Source: Sva-07 sp963829585
GTDB taxonomy: Bacteria > Actinomycetota > Acidimicrobiia > Acidimicrobiales > Ilumatobacteraceae
NCBI GenBank assembly: GCA_963829585.1
Contig: CAWHJD010000029.1
Span: 62,001 to 126,000, forward strand
Length of the DNA: 64,000 nt
Direction: 5' to 3'
Of this stretch, positions 1-7,819 are shown piece after piece; positions within the stretch are counted from its first letter, which is position 1, and every line of letters begins with the position of its first letter. Both the position numbers and the translations under genes were made by a program. Below the pieces are notes generated by a model. It saw nothing but the letters and a program-made list of their open reading frames with translations. It made no database searches and was not told the origin of the DNA.

Positions 1-90
1 ATCAAGACGGTCGGTCAGCACACGGTGACGGCGTCGCTGCACAACGACGTGTCGTTCCCGATCACCATCGACGTCGTCGCGGCGAACTGA
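1..90 (+). CDS. rplI: Ribosomal protein L9, C-terminal end (partial)
   Basis: Only the last 29 codons are inside the window, ending in TGA. The peptide contains TASLHNDVSFPITIDVV, which fits the C-terminal domain of large-subunit protein bL9, where alternating beta strands end in a short V-rich tail. The identification is supported by position: in many bacteria rplI is followed directly by dnaB, as here. The start and the N-terminal rRNA-binding domain lie before the window. With so little sequence the call rests on the motif plus synteny. Confidence 0.75.
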   Translation: MKTVGQHTVTASLHNDVSFPITIDVVAAN

Positions 91-176
91 CGTCCGTTTC
101 CGGAGCCGACACACGTCGGGTTCGGATGCCACACACGTGAATGAGCACCCCTTGGTTCGGCGCGTCTACTCACAGG

Positions 177-219
177 TTGTCCACAGATGCGGGTCCACAG
201 GATCCGACAGTTGTCCACA
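177..219 (+). promoter_or_regulatory. Two DnaA boxes upstream of dnaB
   Basis: TTGTCCACA occurs twice in the same orientation, at 177-185 and 211-219, with a weaker GGGTCCACA between them at 191-199. This matches the high-GC actinobacterial DnaA box (TTGTCCACA, equivalent to E. coli TTATCCACA). The pair lies in the 202-base gap between rplI and dnaB, so DnaA could bind just upstream of the helicase gene. No AT-rich unwinding region is visible next to it, so it is not called an origin. Confidence 0.6.
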
Positions 220-292
220 AGAAGTGAACAGGCAAGACCCAGGGTTGTTCCTCTTCCATCGCACAGCAAACCCCTGAGAGAGTGGGGTCCCC

Positions 293-1678
293 ATGTCGAT
301 CGATCGAGAATACGGAACCAACCGCACCGAACGCGGCGGCAACGCCACGAGTCGCGGCGGACGAGTTCCTCCCCACAACCTGCAGGCCGAGGAATCGGTG
401 CTCGGCGCACTGTTGTTGTCGCGCGATGCGATCGGTGTCGTGGGTGAGGCCGGGCTCAACGTGCGTGACTTCTACAGCCCTGCGCACCAGCACATCTTCG
501 ACTCGGTCCGATCGTTGTATTCGTCGTCGGGTCCGGTCGACGTCGTCACCGTTGCCGACGAACTGCGCCGCCACGGTCTGCTCGACGAGATCGGTGGGAT
601 CGAACGACTGAACGACCTGCAGAACGCCACGCCCTCGGTGTCGGGCGCCGAGCACTATGCCCGCATCGTGATGGACACGGCGCTGTTGCGGCGCTTGATC
701 CACACGGCCGGCGAGATCACCGATCTGGCCTTCAGCGAGCCCGACGACGTCACCAAGGCCGTCGACCTCGCCGAGTCGAAGATGTTCGAGGTCGCCGAGG
801 ATCGCGTGGTCGACTCGACTCGTCAGATCCAGGAACTCCTCAACGAGACGATGGACCAGTTGGAGGAGAACTACGAACGCGGCGACACCATCACGGGCGC
901 GGCGACCGGCTACGACGACCTCGACGAGCTGCTGTCCGGCCTCCAACCCAGCACGCTCAACATCGTCGGGGCCAGGCCGGCCATGGGCAAGACCAGCTTC
1001 GGGCTGGGCATGGCGACACACATCGCCAAGCACTCGGGCAAACCGGTGCTCGTGTTCTCGCTCGAGATGGGCCACTCGGAATTGACGCAACGCATCCTCG
1101 CGAGCGAGGCCAAGGTCGATTCCACGAAGCTGCGCACCGGCAAGCTCAGCGAGAGCGACTGGTCGAAGATCGGCCTCGCCGTCGGCCGGTTGGAGGTGCC
1201 GTTGTTCCTCGACGACAACCCTCAGGTCACCGTGATGGAGATTCGCGCCAAGGCCCGGCGCATCAAGGCCCAGCACGGCGGTCTCGCGCTGATCATGATC
1301 GACTACCTGCAACTGATGAGCGGCAGTGGGCGCTCCGAGAACCGCCAGCTCGAGGTCAGCGAGATCAGCCGGAACCTGAAGGTGCTCGCGCGTGAGTTGG
1401 AGGTGCCGATCGTGGCGCTCAGCCAGCTCAGCCGAAACCTGGAGGCCCGGTCCGACAAGCGTCCGATGCTGGCCGACCTACGTGAGTCGGGCTCGCTCGA
1501 ACAGGACGCCGACGTGGTGATGTTCCTCTACCGCGACGAGGTGTACAACCCCGAGTCGCCCGACAAGGGGTCGGCCGAGGTGATCGTGTCGAAGCATCGT
1601 TCCGGCCCGATCGGCACCAAACGGCTGGTCTTCCTCGGCCAGTACACGAGATTCGACAACGCTGCGCGCTCGATGTGA
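293..1678 (+). CDS. dnaB: Replicative DNA helicase DnaB
   Basis: 461-residue hexameric 5'-3' helicase that unwinds DNA at the replication fork. The N-terminal DnaB domain covers about residues 26-130, followed by a linker and a RecA-like ATPase. Walker A is GARPAMGKTS (about 226-235) and Walker B lies in LIMIDYLQLM (about 333-342). The length is that of an intein-free DnaB; the ATPase motifs are uninterrupted. The ATG at 293 is preceded by GAGAGTGGGG. It follows rplI, the usual rpsF-ssb-rpsR-rplI-dnaB order. Two DnaA boxes lie upstream. Its stop codon lies inside the hairpin shared with the convergent neighbour. Confidence 0.97.
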   Translation: MSIDREYGTNRTERGGNATSRGGRVPPHNLQAEESVLGALLLSRDAIGVVGEAGLNVRDFYSPAHQHIFDSVRSLYSSSGPVDVVTVADELRRHGLLDEIGGIERLNDLQNATPSVSGAEHYARIVMDTALLRRLIHTAGEITDLAFSEPDDVTKAVDLAESKMFEVAEDRVVDSTRQIQELLNETMDQLEENYERGDTITGAATGYDDLDELLSGLQPSTLNIVGARPAMGKTSFGLGMATHIAKHSGKPVLVFSLEMGHSELTQRILASEAKVDSTKLRTGKLSESDWSKIGLAVGRLEVPLFLDDNPQVTVMEIRAKARRIKAQHGGLALIMIDYLQLMSGSGRSENRQLEVSEISRNLKVLARELEVPIVALSQLSRNLEARSDKRPMLADLRESGSLEQDADVVMFLYRDEVYNPESPDKGSAEVIVSKHRSGPIGTKRLVFLGQYTRFDNAARSM

Positions 1679-1712
1679 TTCGCGATCGGAGTCGAACCCC
1701 GAGCGCGAATCA
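1676..1712. terminator. Bidirectional terminator between dnaB and the aldolase-like gene
   Basis: Inverted repeat with 9-base arms, TGATTCGCG (1676-1684) and CGCGAATCA (1704-1712). The TGA of dnaB (1676-1678) and the TGA of the convergent gene (read 1712-1710) are the outermost bases of the two arms, so one symmetric hairpin ends both genes. There is no U-tract, as is common in high-GC bacteria. Confidence 0.6.
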
Positions 1713-2726
1713 CCAGTGACGAAGGTCGATCGGCCAGCGATCGCGCACCTGGTCACCCTCGACGAGCCAGAACTGTTCGTGACGGGCCACGGTCGGGTCG
1801 ACGTGAGATGGCCAGATCCGCACTCGATCGCCGACCTTCCACTCGGCGAGCTCGCGAGGGAGCAGGGTGATGTGCTCGTCGGAGCAGAAGAACACGTCAC
1901 CCTCGTCCCACGACGGATTGCCGTGATCCATCCCGAACGCCTTGAGGCCGGCGTCGGCGATGATCCAGCCTTTCGAACTGATCGACACCACGGTTGCCAG
2001 TACCGACAACGCCTTCTCGAACGGTGACTCCAATTCGTCGTACTGGGTGTCCATGAGCATGTAGGACCCGGCCTGGATCTCGGTGCACCAGGTGTTGAGG
2101 TCGAACGTGCCGGTGCCGCCTCCCGACACGATGTCGCCACCCACCATCTCGTGGGCCTGCAGCAGGATCGCCATGGCCGCCTCGACCTTCTCGCGTTTGG
2201 TGTCACGGTCGTGGATCATCATCAGGTGGCCCTCGTACCCCATGACGCCGCGAACCTCGAGGCCGGCGGCGCGGGCTCGATCGGCGAGCCGCCCGGAATC
2301 GCCCACGTCGCAGCCGCAACGTGGCAGACCCACGTCGATGTCGACGAGTACCGAGCGGATGCCGCCGCGAACCGCAGCGTCGAGCGTCTCGTCGGAATCG
2401 ATCGCCACGGTGATCTTCGCCCGATCGGCGAGCGCACCGAGCCGGGCGGTGTCGAGCGTCTCGTTGGCGAGCAGGAGATCGGACGTGAGCCCGGCAGCGA
2501 CCAGGCCCTCGATCTCGCGCGGCGTCGCGGCGCAGAAGTTGTGGTGCCCGTCGGCGTCGAGTCGCTTCGCCATCTCGGTCGACTTGAACGCCTTCACGTG
2601 GGGCCGCAGCTGGGCACCTGGCAGGACCGCATCCATGGCGGCGAGGTTGCGGTCGAACGTCGGAATGTCGACGAGCAGTGCCGGCGTGGTCAGGTCGTCG
2701 GTCGTCGCGGGAGTCGGAGAGGTCAC
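1710..2726 (-). CDS. D-threonine aldolase / D-serine dehydratase family PLP enzyme
   Basis: 338-residue fold-type III PLP enzyme of the DSD1/low-specificity D-threonine aldolase family. The alanine-racemase-like barrel starts with RPHVKAFKS (41-49), where Lys45 is the expected Schiff-base lysine. Near the C-terminus SHVD (307-310) supplies the His-x-Asp pair that binds the divalent metal. D-threonine aldolases have His-x-Asp whereas D-serine dehydratases usually have His-x-Cys, so aldolase or a related retro-aldol lyase on D-beta-hydroxy amino acids is favoured. The GTG start has CAAGAT six bases upstream, a leaderless-type promoter divergent from the next gene. Exact substrate unknown. Confidence 0.82.
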   Translation of the reverse strand: MTSPTPATTDDLTTPALLVDIPTFDRNLAAMDAVLPGAQLRPHVKAFKSTEMAKRLDADGHHNFCAATPREIEGLVAAGLTSDLLLANETLDTARLGALADRAKITVAIDSDETLDAAVRGGIRSVLVDIDVGLPRCGCDVGDSGRLADRARAAGLEVRGVMGYEGHLMMIHDRDTKREKVEAAMAILLQAHEMVGGDIVSGGGTGTFDLNTWCTEIQAGSYMLMDTQYDELESPFEKALSVLATVVSISSKGWIIADAGLKAFGMDHGNPSWDEGDVFFCSDEHITLLPRELAEWKVGDRVRIWPSHVDPTVARHEQFWLVEGDQVRDRWPIDLRHW

Positions 2727-2755
2727 GGCCCCATCTTGGTCGAAGCTCTCGGCAC

Positions 2756-2761
2756 TACCGT
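2756..2761 (+). promoter_or_regulatory. Leaderless -10 element (TACCGT)
   Basis: TACCGT is followed by exactly six bases and the GTG at 2768, placing the predicted transcription start at the start codon. This element decides the start of the downstream aminotransferase gene, whose reading frame is open well upstream into the divergent gene. Confidence 0.6.
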
Positions 2762-2767
2762 GGCCCT

Positions 2768-4012
2768 GTGCTCGACCTCGACTTCGTACGCTCCCACTTC
2801 CCTGCGTTCTCCCGCCCGATCAACGCCGGCCAGTCGTTCTTCGAGAACGCCGGAGGATCGTTCGCCTGTCGCCAGACCATCGATGCGATGACCGGCTACT
2901 ACACCGATTTCAAGGTGCAGCCGTACAGCGAGTTCGAATCGTCCGCACGAGGTGGTGCACTGATGGACGGATCACGCGTGCGGTGGGCGGCGGCGCTCGG
3001 GGTGGAGCCCCGTGAGGTCGTCTTCGGTCCGTCGACCTCGGCCAACACCTATGTACTGGCCCATGCGTTCGCCGACATGTTGGAGCCGGGCAACGAGGTG
3101 ATCGTCACCAACCAGGACCACGAGGCCAACACCGGTGCCATCCGACGCGTCGCGGAGCGAGTCGGCTGCACGGTGCGGGAGTGGCGGACCGACCCCGACA
3201 CCGGCCTGCTGGACATCGCCGTGCTCGAGTCGATGCTGGGTGAGCGGACCGGTCTCGTGACCGTGCCCCATGCGTCCAACATCATCGGCAAGGAGAACGA
3301 CGTCGCCCGCATCACCACGCTCGCCCATGCGGTCGGCGCGCGGGTGATCGTCGACGGTGTGTCGTTCGCTCCGCACACCATCCCCGACGTCGCAGCGATC
3401 GGCGCCGACGTGTACCTGTTCAGCCTCTACAAGACGTACTCGGTTCATCAGGGTCTGATGGTGGTCCGCGCCGGCTTGATGGCCGAGTTGCCGAACCAGA
3501 GCCACTACTTCAACGACAGCGTTGCCGACAAGCGCCTCAATCCTGCCGGTCCCGACCACGCCCAGGTGGCGTCCGCGGGTGCGGTGCTCGACTACGTCGA
3601 GGCGGTGCACCGGCACCACGGCGGAGGCGAGACCGACGGGCTGCGCACCTCGGTCGCGTCGGTGTCGGCGCTGTGGCGTGCGCACGAGGACTCGCTCACT
3701 CCGATGCTGCTCGATGTGCTCGCCGACCGTGACGACGTCCGCCTGCTCGGCCCGGCGACACTGGACTCCGCCACCGGCCACCGTTGCCCCACGATCGCGT
3801 TCAGCCCGCTCGCGAAGGATCCCCAGGACGTGGCCCACGGACTCGTCGAGCGCGGCGTGCAGACCAGCTCGGGCCACTACTACGCCGCGCGTGTGCTCGA
3901 CGGGGTGGGTATCGACCCGGACCGCGGGGTCGTGCGGCTCTCGTTCGTGCACTACACCTCGCGAGCCGATGTCGATCGGGCTGTCGAGGCGCTGCACGCT
4001 GTGCTCGCTTGA
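2768..4012 (+). CDS. Class V aminotransferase, cysteine desulfurase-like
   Basis: 414-residue fold-type I PLP enzyme. The PLP lysine is Lys222 in SLYKTYSVHQG and the pyridine-nitrogen Asp is Asp196 in VIVDGVSF. The opening segment FENAGGS and the pattern PSTSANTYVLA match the cysteine-desulfurase-like branch of class V aminotransferases rather than housekeeping IscS, and the catalytic cysteine loop of true desulfurases is not evident. The GTG at 2768 was chosen over earlier in-frame starts because those would overlap the divergent gene and because of the TACCGT element. It stands alone between a divergent gene and the diiron cassette. Reaction uncertain. Confidence 0.8.
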   Translation: MLDLDFVRSHFPAFSRPINAGQSFFENAGGSFACRQTIDAMTGYYTDFKVQPYSEFESSARGGALMDGSRVRWAAALGVEPREVVFGPSTSANTYVLAHAFADMLEPGNEVIVTNQDHEANTGAIRRVAERVGCTVREWRTDPDTGLLDIAVLESMLGERTGLVTVPHASNIIGKENDVARITTLAHAVGARVIVDGVSFAPHTIPDVAAIGADVYLFSLYKTYSVHQGLMVVRAGLMAELPNQSHYFNDSVADKRLNPAGPDHAQVASAGAVLDYVEAVHRHHGGGETDGLRTSVASVSALWRAHEDSLTPMLLDVLADRDDVRLLGPATLDSATGHRCPTIAFSPLAKDPQDVAHGLVERGVQTSSGHYYAARVLDGVGIDPDRGVVRLSFVHYTSRADVDRAVEALHAVLA

Positions 4013-4045
4013 CGACGACCCCGCCGGCGATCTGCAGCCCCGACC

Positions 4046-4068
4046 CAGGGTTGGGACCAAAGACCCTG
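4046..4068 (+). terminator. Possible weak terminator hairpin
   Basis: CAGGGT (4046-4051) and ACCCTG (4063-4068) can pair across an 11-base loop, 34 bases after the aminotransferase stop and before the diiron cassette. Short stem, low confidence. Confidence 0.3.
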
Positions 4069-4092
4069 CTGCGCCGACGCGGTCGCGCAGAT

Positions 4093-4111
4093 ATTGGAAC
4101 AACGTTCCAAT
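4093..4111 (+). promoter_or_regulatory. Perfect palindromic operator upstream of diiron cassette
   Basis: ATTGGAAC-AAC-GTTCCAAT is a perfect inverted repeat with 8-base arms and a 3-base centre, 18 bases upstream of the ATG at 4130. Size and symmetry are typical of TetR-family dimer sites, but no regulator gene lies beside it, so the repressor must act in trans. An in-frame TTG at 4094 falls inside the palindrome and is not believed to be a start. Confidence 0.65.
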
Positions 4112-4129
4112 CAGAAAGCAGGTCCGAAC

Positions 4130-4999
4130 ATGACGCAGTTCCTCGCCCAGTACTCGATCCAACGGTGGATGGAGATGTGCCCCCAGGGTTACCTGGAAGA
4201 CACGGTGTACGGCCACGAACCGAACGAGAGCGAGCCGGAGCTGCTGCTCGCGGACGAGGACGAGCGCGAGGGGGCCATCCGCACCACGGTGGGGCTGGTC
4301 GTCGGTGAGCGATGTGCACTGGCTGCCTCGTCGGGACTCATCAATGCCGCGCCCGACTACCCGAGCAAGCGATTCCTCGCCACGCAGACCCTCGACGAGG
4401 CTCGCCATGTCGAGGTCTTCACGCAGCGGCTGTTCGACCTCGGAGTGACCCCCGACAACCTCGAGTCGACGATCGACCGCTATGCCAATCCCAATCTCGT
4501 GAAGTTCGCCGAGGTCCTGCTGGAGAAGGTCGCTGCCGGCGACTTCCTCGCCGGTGTGGTCGGCCAGAACATCGTGCTCGAGGGCCTCGCCTTCAGCGTG
4601 TTCGAGATGCTCGAAGCCGGCAACCGTGAGTTCAACCCCAAGTTTGCCCACACGTTGTCGGGGACGATCGCCGACGAGCGGCGTCACGTCGGCTTCGGCG
4701 AGAATCGCATCGGGTCGCTGATCGCCCAACATCCGGAGAAGAAGCCCGAGATCGAGCGGATGCAGCAGGAGATGACCTATTACATGTTGGCGGTGTTCGC
4801 CGACTCGTTCCGTGGCGACGACAACAAGCCGAAGTCCACGCCCGAGCCGACGGCGAGCGCCGAATGGCACGGCACGAACCTCTCGACGGCGAGCCCCGAG
4901 GAGATGGAGGCCGTGCTGGCCAACACCGTGCTCGGTGAGTTCAAGACCCGGCTGGCCCGTGTCGGCATCGAGTACCAGACCCCTCGCGTCCCGGTGTGA
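4130..4999 (+). CDS. Ferritin-like diiron protein (R2-like), first of a pair
   Basis: 289-residue helical protein with the full carboxylate-bridged diiron ligand set: Glu60, Glu90-x-x-His93 (DEARH), Glu151 and Glu183-x-x-His186 (DERRH). This is the pattern of ribonucleotide reductase R2-like oxidases and related diiron oxygenases. At 289 residues it could be an R2-like oxidase, but nothing seen assigns it to nucleotide reduction and no nrdA-like gene is nearby. The ATG at 4130 with AAAGCAGG upstream is preferred over the TTG within the operator. It overlaps the second diiron gene by one base, so the two are probably translated together. Likely an O2-activating oxidase of unknown substrate. 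Confidence 0.72.
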   Translation: MTQFLAQYSIQRWMEMCPQGYLEDTVYGHEPNESEPELLLADEDEREGAIRTTVGLVVGERCALAASSGLINAAPDYPSKRFLATQTLDEARHVEVFTQRLFDLGVTPDNLESTIDRYANPNLVKFAEVLLEKVAAGDFLAGVVGQNIVLEGLAFSVFEMLEAGNREFNPKFAHTLSGTIADERRHVGFGENRIGSLIAQHPEKKPEIERMQQEMTYYMLAVFADSFRGDDNKPKSTPEPTASAEWHGTNLSTASPEEMEAVLANTVLGEFKTRLARVGIEYQTPRVPV

Positions 5000-5775
5000 T
5001 GGTCGTCGACGAGTTCGACCCGCACGCACTCGCCGAGCAGGACTTCCTCGATGAGGTGCACTCGTTCCAGTTCTGGTTCGACTCGGTCGAGGGTTACCTC
5101 TCCGACCGTCCGTACGGCCGGTTGGAGACGACGGTCGAGGAGCACCTGGACGACAGTCGGCGTGAACGGTTGATCACGACACTGTGCAACTACTCCGTCG
5201 GTGAGACGGCCGCCCTGGAGGGAGCCGCCGGTCTGGTGCAGTTGGCACCCGATCGGAATTCGAAGATCTTCATGGCGACCCAGGTCGCGGACGAGGCGCG
5301 TCACCTCGAGGTGTTCCTGCACCGGCTCCGCGAGCTCGGCGTCGTGGACCCGGAGGCAGAGATCGAGCGCCGGGCCCAGCCGGCCCTCGTCGACTTCAAG
5401 GGGGCGCTGCTCGAGCTGATCTCGCAGGGCGACTGGCAAGCCGGCGTCTTCGCCCAGAACGTCATCCTCGAAACCATGGAGTACACGGTGTTCCGGCTCC
5501 ATGCGGCGAACGCCGACGCGGTGACCAAGGACGTGCTGGCCGGCGTGATCTCCGACGAGCGACGTCACGCCGGCTTCGGCGAGAACGACCTCGGGCGCAG
5601 CCTGGCCCTCGACCCGTCGGGACGTGGCCGCCTGCGCGAGATCCGAGCCGATCTCGATGCAATGGTCCTGGGAGTCTTCGAGGCGGCGTTGGCCGACGTC
5701 GGCGCGCCGGCCGGTGGGAGTTCGCAGCTGGCCGACGAGTACCTGGACACGATCGAACGGTTGGGACTGACCTGA
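4999..5775 (+). CDS. Ferritin-like diiron protein (R2-like), second of a pair
   Basis: 258-residue paralogue of the preceding gene. It keeps all six metal ligands: Glu69, Glu99-x-x-His102 (DEARH), Glu158 and Glu187-x-x-His190 (DERRH). Shared segments such as MATQVADEARHLEVF versus LATQTLDEARHVEVF point to tandem duplication. Both copies therefore look catalytically competent, unlike pairs in which one subunit has lost its metal site. The ATG overlaps the upstream TGA by one base (TGATG), and its own TGA overlaps the next ATG (ATGA form). The pair may form a heterodimer or work on successive steps; this is inference. Confidence 0.72.
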   Translation: MVVDEFDPHALAEQDFLDEVHSFQFWFDSVEGYLSDRPYGRLETTVEEHLDDSRRERLITTLCNYSVGETAALEGAAGLVQLAPDRNSKIFMATQVADEARHLEVFLHRLRELGVVDPEAEIERRAQPALVDFKGALLELISQGDWQAGVFAQNVILETMEYTVFRLHAANADAVTKDVLAGVISDERRHAGFGENDLGRSLALDPSGRGRLREIRADLDAMVLGVFEAALADVGAPAGGSSQLADEYLDTIERLGLT

Positions 5776-6074
5776 TGACCGACACCGACGTCTCTGCTCC
5801 GGAGGTCGGCGCCGACACCTCGCGCCGGCGCTACGAACTCGAGGAGACCGGCTTCAAGGAAGTTCCGAAGAAGTGGCGCAAGTTCTACCGACACTGGGGC
5901 GGCCCACTCGACACGTTGGCGCCCAACGAGGTGATCTGCCCGGTGTGCAAGGTGGTCATCCGCGCGACCAGGGAACTGCGACCGGGCGACAAGGTGTACT
6001 GCATGCCCTGCATGTCGCGCATGGTCGTCGTCGCCGGCGAGAACGGGCGGCTCGAGGCAGAGGTGATCTTCTGA
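5775..6074 (+). CDS. Small four-cysteine (zinc-ribbon or rubredoxin-like) protein
   Basis: 99-residue protein with CPVC (Cys55, Cys58) and CMPC (Cys76, Cys79) separated by 17 residues, the arrangement of a zinc ribbon or rubredoxin-like knuckle. The N-terminal half is charged, with aromatic residues around KKWRKFYRHWGG. The start overlaps the stop of the diiron gene, so it is the third member of the operon. If it binds iron it could be the electron donor to the diiron oxidases, as rubredoxins are for alkane hydroxylases; if zinc, it may be structural. I do not recognise a named family. Confidence 0.65.
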   Translation: MTDTDVSAPEVGADTSRRRYELEETGFKEVPKKWRKFYRHWGGPLDTLAPNEVICPVCKVVIRATRELRPGDKVYCMPCMSRMVVVAGENGRLEAEVIF

Positions 6075-6151
6075 CCGATCGGTCGTGCAGCCATGACGGA
6101 CACGGTGGTCGACGTGCCGCGCGAGGGAGATCGTCGGGCGCGGCCGCGGCC

Positions 6152-6157
6152 TACGCT
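6152..6157 (+). promoter_or_regulatory. Leaderless -10 element (TACGCT) of purE
   Basis: TACGCT followed by six bases and the GTG at 6164. It fixes the purE start within an open frame that extends almost 300 bases further upstream. Confidence 0.6.
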
Positions 6158-6163
6158 GCCAGG

Positions 6164-6670
6164 GTGAGCAACGCAGTCGTCGGTGTGGTGATGGGGTCGT
6201 CGAGTGACTGGCCGACGATGTCGAAGGCCGTCGACGTGCTCGAATCGTTCGGCGTCGCGTACGAGGCGCAGGTGCTCAGCGCGCACCGGATGCCCGACGA
6301 GATGTTCGCCTACGCCGAGCAGGCACGCGAGCGGGGACTCCGCTGCATCATCGCCGGCGCCGGCGGTGCTGCGCACCTGCCCGGCATGTTGGCGGCGAAG
6401 ACCACCGTGCCGGTCCTCGGGGTCCCCGTGCCGTCGCGGCATCTGTCGGGGCAGGACTCGCTCTACTCGATCGTGCAGATGCCGGCCGGCGTGCCGGTCG
6501 CGACGTTCGCCATCGGCGAGGCCGGAGCGACGAACGCGGCGCTCTTCGCCGTGGCGATGCTCGCCGACACCGATCCCGACCTGCGTGTCGCGCTCGAGGA
6601 GTATCGAACGGACCGGCGTGACCAGGCCAGGTCGTCGGTGCTGCCGCCCGAGGGCCCGACCGGTGGGTGA
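6164..6670 (+). CDS. purE: N5-carboxyaminoimidazole ribonucleotide mutase
   Basis: 168-residue class I PurE, which converts N5-CAIR to CAIR in purine synthesis. Diagnostic segments are GVVMGSSSD (7-15), SAHR (39-42, with catalytic His41) and GAGGAAHLPGM (65-75). The GTG at 6164 starts the domain exactly and follows a leaderless -10 element. It is followed nine bases later by purK, which makes the substrate, the normal bacterial order. Confidence 0.96.
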   Translation: MSNAVVGVVMGSSSDWPTMSKAVDVLESFGVAYEAQVLSAHRMPDEMFAYAEQARERGLRCIIAGAGGAAHLPGMLAAKTTVPVLGVPVPSRHLSGQDSLYSIVQMPAGVPVATFAIGEAGATNAALFAVAMLADTDPDLRVALEEYRTDRRDQARSSVLPPEGPTGG

Positions 6671-6679
6671 CGGTCGGCG

Positions 6680-7819
6680 ATGAGTCACCGCCAGGTCTGC
6701 GCACCGGCGACGATCGGGGTTCTCGGTGGGGGCCAGCTGGGGCGCTACACGGTGATGGCCGCCGCGACGATGGGCTATCGCACCATCGTGCTCGATCCAG
6801 ATCCTTCCGCTCCGGCGGGTGCGGTGGCCAATGAGCATCTCGTCGCCGCCTACGACGATCCGGCGTCGTTGCGCCGATTGGCCTTCGACTGCGACGTCGT
6901 GACGACCGAGTTCGAGAACCCTCCCGCAGCGGCGCTCGACGAGTTGGCCGCCACGGTCATCGTCGCACCGTCGCCGGACTCGGTGCGCATCGCACAGGAC
7001 CGGATCGCCGAGAAGGCGTTCCTCGTCGACAACGGGTTTCCGGTCGGGGCGTACACCGTGCTCGCCGACGTCGACGTGCCGCCGATCGAGCCGTCGCTCG
7101 TCGATGGTGGTGCCGTCGTCAAGACGGCGCGTCTCGGCTACGACGGCAAGGGGCAACGATCGGTCGCCGGTGTCGCGCAGACGTTGGCGGCGTGGGCGGA
7201 ACTGGGCGGAGTGCCGTGTGTGGTCGAACGGCGTCTCGACCTGCAGACCGAGTTGAGCGTGATCGTGGCACGTACGGTCGACGGTCGTGTCGAGGCCTGG
7301 CCGGTCGCCGAGAATCGCCACGTCGACGGCATCCTCGACCTGACCGTCGTGCCGGCCGCCGTGCCGCGCAAGACCGCCGACCGTGCGGTCGGGTTGGCCA
7401 TGGCGATCGCCGACGCGCTCGACTACGTCGGCGTGCTCGCCGTCGAACTGTTCCTGGTCGACGGCGAGTTGCTCGTCAACGAACTCGCGCCGCGGCCGCA
7501 CAACAGCGGCCACTGGACGCTCGACGCGTGCGTCACCAGCCAGTTCGAGCAACAGGTCAGGGCGGTGTGCGGCCTCGGACTCGGGAGCACGGCGATGACG
7601 GCTCGCTCCGTCGCCATGGTCAACCTGCTCGGCGATCTGTGGGAGGGCGGCGAGCCCGACTGGTCGATCGTGTTCGACGATCCGCACGCCAAGCTGCACC
7701 TCTACGGCAAGCGTCGCGCTCGGCCGGGGCGCAAGATGGGACATCTCACGGTGACCTCCGACGTGGCGACGGCCGCTGCGGCGCGGGCGCTCGAACTCAG
7801 GTCGGGCGTCGCGCGATGA
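6680..7819 (+). CDS. purK: N5-carboxyaminoimidazole ribonucleotide synthase
   Basis: 379-residue ATP-grasp enzyme that carboxylates AIR with ATP and bicarbonate, handing N5-CAIR to PurE. The N-terminal GVLGGGQLGRY motif (about 14-24) is characteristic of PurK, and NELAPRPHNSGHWT near residue 270 is the conserved substrate and metal region of the ATP-grasp fold. The length is normal. Only nine bases separate it from purE, so the two are cotranscribed. The last 23 bases overlap the end of the convergent methyltransferase gene. Confidence 0.96.
   Translation: MSHRQVCAPATIGVLGGGQLGRYTVMAAATMGYRTIVLDPDPSAPAGAVANEHLVAAYDDPASLRRLAFDCDVVTTEFENPPAAALDELAATVIVAPSPDSVRIAQDRIAEKAFLVDNGFPVGAYTVLADVDVPPIEPSLVDGGAVVKTARLGYDGKGQRSVAGVAQTLAAWAELGGVPCVVERRLDLQTELSVIVARTVDGRVEAWPVAENRHVDGILDLTVVPAAVPRKTADRAVGLAMAIADALDYVGVLAVELFLVDGELLVNELAPRPHNSGHWTLDACVTSQFEQQVRAVCGLGLGSTAMTARSVAMVNLLGDLWEGGEPDWSIVFDDPHAKLHLYGKRRARPGRKMGHLTVTSDVATAAAARALELRSGVAR

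Noticed and set aside
293..1678. Intein within dnaB, which is a common insertion site in actinobacteria
   Set aside because: Walker A and B segments are uninterrupted and length is 461 residues.
4094..4129. TTG start for the first diiron gene, twelve codons upstream of the ATG
   Set aside because: It lies inside the perfect palindrome and has no ribosome-binding site; the ATG at 4130 fits better.
2972..5029. 685-codon minus-strand open frame over the class V aminotransferase and first diiron gene
   Set aside because: Antisense shadow; it crosses two real genes and their operator and shows no domain.
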